Positions 61,608 to 64,000 of a DNA stretch of 64,000 bases are shown here, piece after piece. Location of the stretch: positions 496,001 to 560,000 of the forward strand of contig NZ_JBLFEN010000001.1 of assembly GCF_047345485.1 (NCBI RefSeq). Reading direction: 5' to 3'. Source of the DNA: Jejuia sp047345485 (GTDB lineage: Bacteria; Bacteroidota; Bacteroidia; Flavobacteriales; Flavobacteriaceae). The notes under the pieces are model-generated. The model saw nothing but the letters and a program-made list of their open reading frames with translations. It was not told where the DNA came from and ran no database searches. Position numbers and translations under genes: made by a program. Within the stretch, counting starts at the first letter, position 1; the number at the start of each line of letters is the position of its first letter.

Positions 61608-62906
61608 TTATGGTTTTTTGACTTTTAAAGATCCTATTAATAAAAATAACAAGAATACACCTGTAAGGTAACTAATGTTTGAGTAAGCCCCTAAAGTAGT
61701 ATAACAATAACTAAATAAACTTGGCGCAACGGCACTTGCTATAACTAAAAAACTCATGACTTTACCAGTAATAGCACCTAAATGCTGCCTACCAAAGTAT
61801 CGGGGCCACGTTACTGCATTTACAACAGCAAATAAACCACTAAAAACACCAAGACCTATAATTAGTAAGTAAATACCAAAACCATTACCTAATAGAAACA
61901 ATCCTAAAGACGCTAATATACCCGCAAACAACATTATGTATAAATATATTTTATGATGTAAATAATCGCTAAGAATGTTACCAAGTGTAGATATCATAAT
62001 CGCAATGATAGAAATTGGTAAAAATACAGCTATCGCTTCTGTTTTAGAATAGTTTTCACTTTCAAAAATTGAAACCACGTGAAATGTAAAGCCTGTTGTA
62101 AAAAAACTATTGAAAGCTAAGGCTAAACCTATCATCCAAAAAGCTCGAGTTTTCTTTGCTTCTTGCAATGTAAAATGTTTTTCTACTTCAACCTTTTTAG
62201 TAACTTTTTTCTGTTTTGAATTTCCATCTGGCTTTAATCCAAAATCTTCTGGCCTGTTTCTATACAATTGAATAATACAAAAACTAAAAATTAAAAGACA
62301 GAAAGCCAAAACTTGCCACGATGCTTCCCATCCATATCCATCTATCAAATAATTGATAAATAATGGCGCGCTAGAAAACCCTAAGGACACCGTAATACTA
62401 CTAATGGCGTTAATTTTACCTCGGTTTTTATCAAACCACATCATAATCATGTTTCTAGAAGACATGGTTAATACACCCTGACCAAAAAAGCGAATTGCAA
62501 AAAATAATATAGTTATTACCACAAACGCTACGCCCCACGACTTTATATTTAAAAGGCTTTGAATGCCTTTACTAATAGTAACAGATTGGGAACAAAGCAG
62601 CAATGAAATCCCTAAAAAGAAAGCAGAAAAAAAAGCAACATACCTTGCGCCAAATTTATCAAACAAAACACCTGCTCTAGCAACAAAAAAGGCACTTAAT
62701 AATGTACCAATCATGTAAGCATTACTAAATTGATTTCTAGTTAAGCCTAACGCATCTTTTACAGGATCGGTAAATACAGAAACGCCAACTGTTTGTCCTG
62801 GTATACTAGCCAAAACACCAATACTACCAACTAAAAGCACTACGTATCCATAAAAAAAAGGAAATGATTTAGGCTTAATAAATGAAAATTTATTTTTGTT
62901 ATTCAT
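61608..62906 (-). CDS. MFS transporter (OFA/monocarboxylate-like)
   Basis: The 432-residue protein has 12 membrane helices and a YGYVVLLVGSIGVLASIPGQTVGVSVF first helix as in oxalate/formate-antiporter-like MFS. A loop KKVTKKVEVEKHFTLQEAKKTRAFW joins the halves. A monocarboxylate or similar anion is a plausible substrate. It is followed on the same strand, 27 bp upstream, by the GT9 gene. Confidence 0.82.
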   Translation of the reverse strand: MNNKNKFSFIKPKSFPFFYGYVVLLVGSIGVLASIPGQTVGVSVFTDPVKDALGLTRNQFSNAYMIGTLLSAFFVARAGVLFDKFGARYVAFFSAFFLGISLLLCSQSVTISKGIQSLLNIKSWGVAFVVITILFFAIRFFGQGVLTMSSRNMIMMWFDKNRGKINAISSITVSLGFSSAPLFINYLIDGYGWEASWQVLAFCLLIFSFCIIQLYRNRPEDFGLKPDGNSKQKKVTKKVEVEKHFTLQEAKKTRAFWMIGLALAFNSFFTTGFTFHVVSIFESENYSKTEAIAVFLPISIIAIMISTLGNILSDYLHHKIYLYIMLFAGILASLGLFLLGNGFGIYLLIIGLGVFSGLFAVVNAVTWPRYFGRQHLGAITGKVMSFLVIASAVAPSLFSYCYTTLGAYSNISYLTGVFLLFLLIGSLKVKKP

Positions 62907-62933
62907 AGCGCTTTAAAGAAATTGAAAATACTA

Positions 62934-63983
62934 TTAGCTTAATAAATTTTGAATTGTCGCTAAGCAATCATTTTGTGTTTTTACCTTAGTATAAAGCGCA
63001 ATACTACCATTACCATAAGGCCCATAAATAGCTTGATTATCTCTAGAAAACAAGCCAACTGTTGGCGTTAAAGCTGCACTTGCCAAATGCATAACGCCGT
63101 TGTCTGCTGCAATAAAAACGGATGTGTTTGCTATAATACCACCCATTTCTCGTATATCTTTACTGTAAAAGTGAGGCGCTTTAAAATTTATTTTTGAAAT
63201 ATTCTCAATAGGTAACATTTCAATAATATTGTGGGTTTCAGAAAACTCATCCTGTAGTTTTAAATAAAATGATTCCCACCACGCCTCAGAATAGCATTTA
63301 TTTCCAGTAGCATTAGTGTATATGCAAATGGTTGGTTTTTTATTCTTAATTAAACGATTTAAAATTTCTCTACCCTTTTGTACTTCTGTTTCAGATAACT
63401 TAAGATTTAAAACTGGAAGCGGTTTTTTTTCTTCGGAATAGCCTAATTTAGAAAGGTATCGTCTTAAATTATATACTGGGTATTTTGATATATGAAGATA
63501 ATCTGAATACGTATTTTGTATATCCTCATGTACATCTCCAAATACTTTTAATGGTGCTTTAGCTAAGTTTGTAAGAAGCCGTCCAGATGAAGAATCCTTA
63601 TCACCATTAATCACCATATCATATTTTTTTCTTTTGATGGATACCCAGCACATTACGTACTTAAACAATTTACTAAAAGGCTTTCTTGGTAATTGGTAAA
63701 TCTTATCAATAGACTTATAATTTTCAAACACTGGATAAGCCACACCTCCTTTTACAAATAAATCAATTTTACAATTCGGAAATGTATGTTCCACCTCTTG
63801 CACCAAGGGCGTCGTTAATAGCTGATTACCTAAGCGATGATTTGGCCTAATTATCAGTACTGTTTTTATGGTAATGCTTTTACCAACCTCAGCTGTTGGC
63901 TCTACATAAGAACTCCCAACGCGTTTAGTAATATTATGCATTATTACGCGCCGCTTTTGATTAATCCATACTTTAAAACTCAT
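62934..63983 (-). CDS. Glycosyltransferase family 9 (heptosyltransferase-like)
   Basis: The 349-residue protein opens (after about 40 residues) with TVLIIRPNHRLGNQLLTTPLV, the GT9 start of ADP-heptose:LPS heptosyltransferases. It has GGIIANTSVFIAADNGVMHLASA in the second half (sugar nucleotide site). It adds heptose or a similar sugar to LPS core. The first 40 residues may be an extension or a later ATG may be used. It is the last gene before the right edge. Confidence 0.85.
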   Translation of the reverse strand: MSFKVWINQKRRVIMHNITKRVGSSYVEPTAEVGKSITIKTVLIIRPNHRLGNQLLTTPLVQEVEHTFPNCKIDLFVKGGVAYPVFENYKSIDKIYQLPRKPFSKLFKYVMCWVSIKRKKYDMVINGDKDSSSGRLLTNLAKAPLKVFGDVHEDIQNTYSDYLHISKYPVYNLRRYLSKLGYSEEKKPLPVLNLKLSETEVQKGREILNRLIKNKKPTICIYTNATGNKCYSEAWWESFYLKLQDEFSETHNIIEMLPIENISKINFKAPHFYSKDIREMGGIIANTSVFIAADNGVMHLASAALTPTVGLFSRDNQAIYGPYGNGSIALYTKVKTQNDCLATIQNLLS

Positions 63984-64000
63984 AGTGACTTAAAGTGATT

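Noticed and set aside
1..64000. CRISPR array, tRNA, rRNA, transposase or integrase genes
   Set aside because: Read on both strands; no regularly spaced direct repeats, no tRNA cloverleaf and no transposase or recombinase motifs were found.

Overview
The window is AT-rich chromosomal DNA from a member of the Flavobacteriaceae (Bacteroidota), probably marine and close to Olleya, Lacinutrix or Winogradskyella. Support for this comes from Bacteroidota-type promoters (TAnnTTTG at -7), typical gene families (DUF2911, DUF4197, DUF4251, DUF4252, a YpdA bacillithiol-disulfide reductase, a fused isobutyryl-CoA mutase) and dispersed repeats of a flavobacterial kind. No rRNA, tRNA, CRISPR array, transposase or integrase gene was seen.

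Layout. 1-6.9 kb: a PIG-L deacetylase, a small membrane peptide, an SSS symporter and a Gfo/Idh oxidoreductase form a probable uptake/catabolic operon, followed by a convergent DUF2911 gene. 7-24.5 kb: an aquaporin and an AraC-BLUF blue-light regulator precede a long run of co-directional genes. These are a TetR regulator, an ABC1 kinase, a flavin reductase and a DUF2867 SDR; then Cry-DASH, an FeS-type photolyase and a third photolyase; then a second transcription unit with an unknown protein, a TIGR03643 protein, FolE, two paralogous small proteins, an SDR, a glutathione peroxidase, a small helical protein, TspO, an SRPBCC protein and a class I photolyase. I read this as a light/photo-oxidative-stress island. 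Both of its internal promoters carry the same twin GTTWAAC site with a 14-bp spacer.

24.7-26.5 kb: a three-gene module (toxin-like protein, XRE antitoxin with a C-terminal tail, SecB-like chaperone) resembles a toxin-antitoxin-chaperone (TAC) system. It lies in a 1.75-kb segment whose ends have the arrangement of an integron gene cassette. The cassette start GTTGTACAC is the reverse complement of GTGTACAAC near its end, and CGTTTAAC in the left flank is the reverse complement of GTTAAACG just after it. No integrase is visible. This is the most striking object in the window.

26.6-36.8 kb: a DUF1684 lipoprotein whose start codon lies inside a dispersed repeat, a DUF4252 lipoprotein, a candidate structured leader RNA with a terminator ahead of an MFS/YpdA/VOC operon, an Lrp regulator, IcmF and PurU. 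37-50 kb: an OmpA-like protein, a TlpA-like thioredoxin, DUF4197, a metal-receptor protein, a HAD phosphatase, threonine catabolism (Lrp, Tdh, Kbl), RlmF, a cold-shock protein, an M23 peptidase and an FAD/NAD(P)-binding protein. 51-56.7 kb: a tightly overlapping DNA-repair operon (exonuclease, ATP-dependent ligase, Lhr-like helicase, PdeM). 56.8-64 kb: an acetolactate-synthase-like enzyme coupled to a succinate-semialdehyde dehydrogenase (possible 2-oxoglutarate decarboxylase bypass), a YqaE peptide, Hsp20, DUF4251, an MFS transporter and a GT9 glycosyltransferase.

Functions were assigned from motifs read by eye. No database search was run, and gene symbols are given only where the family is clear.
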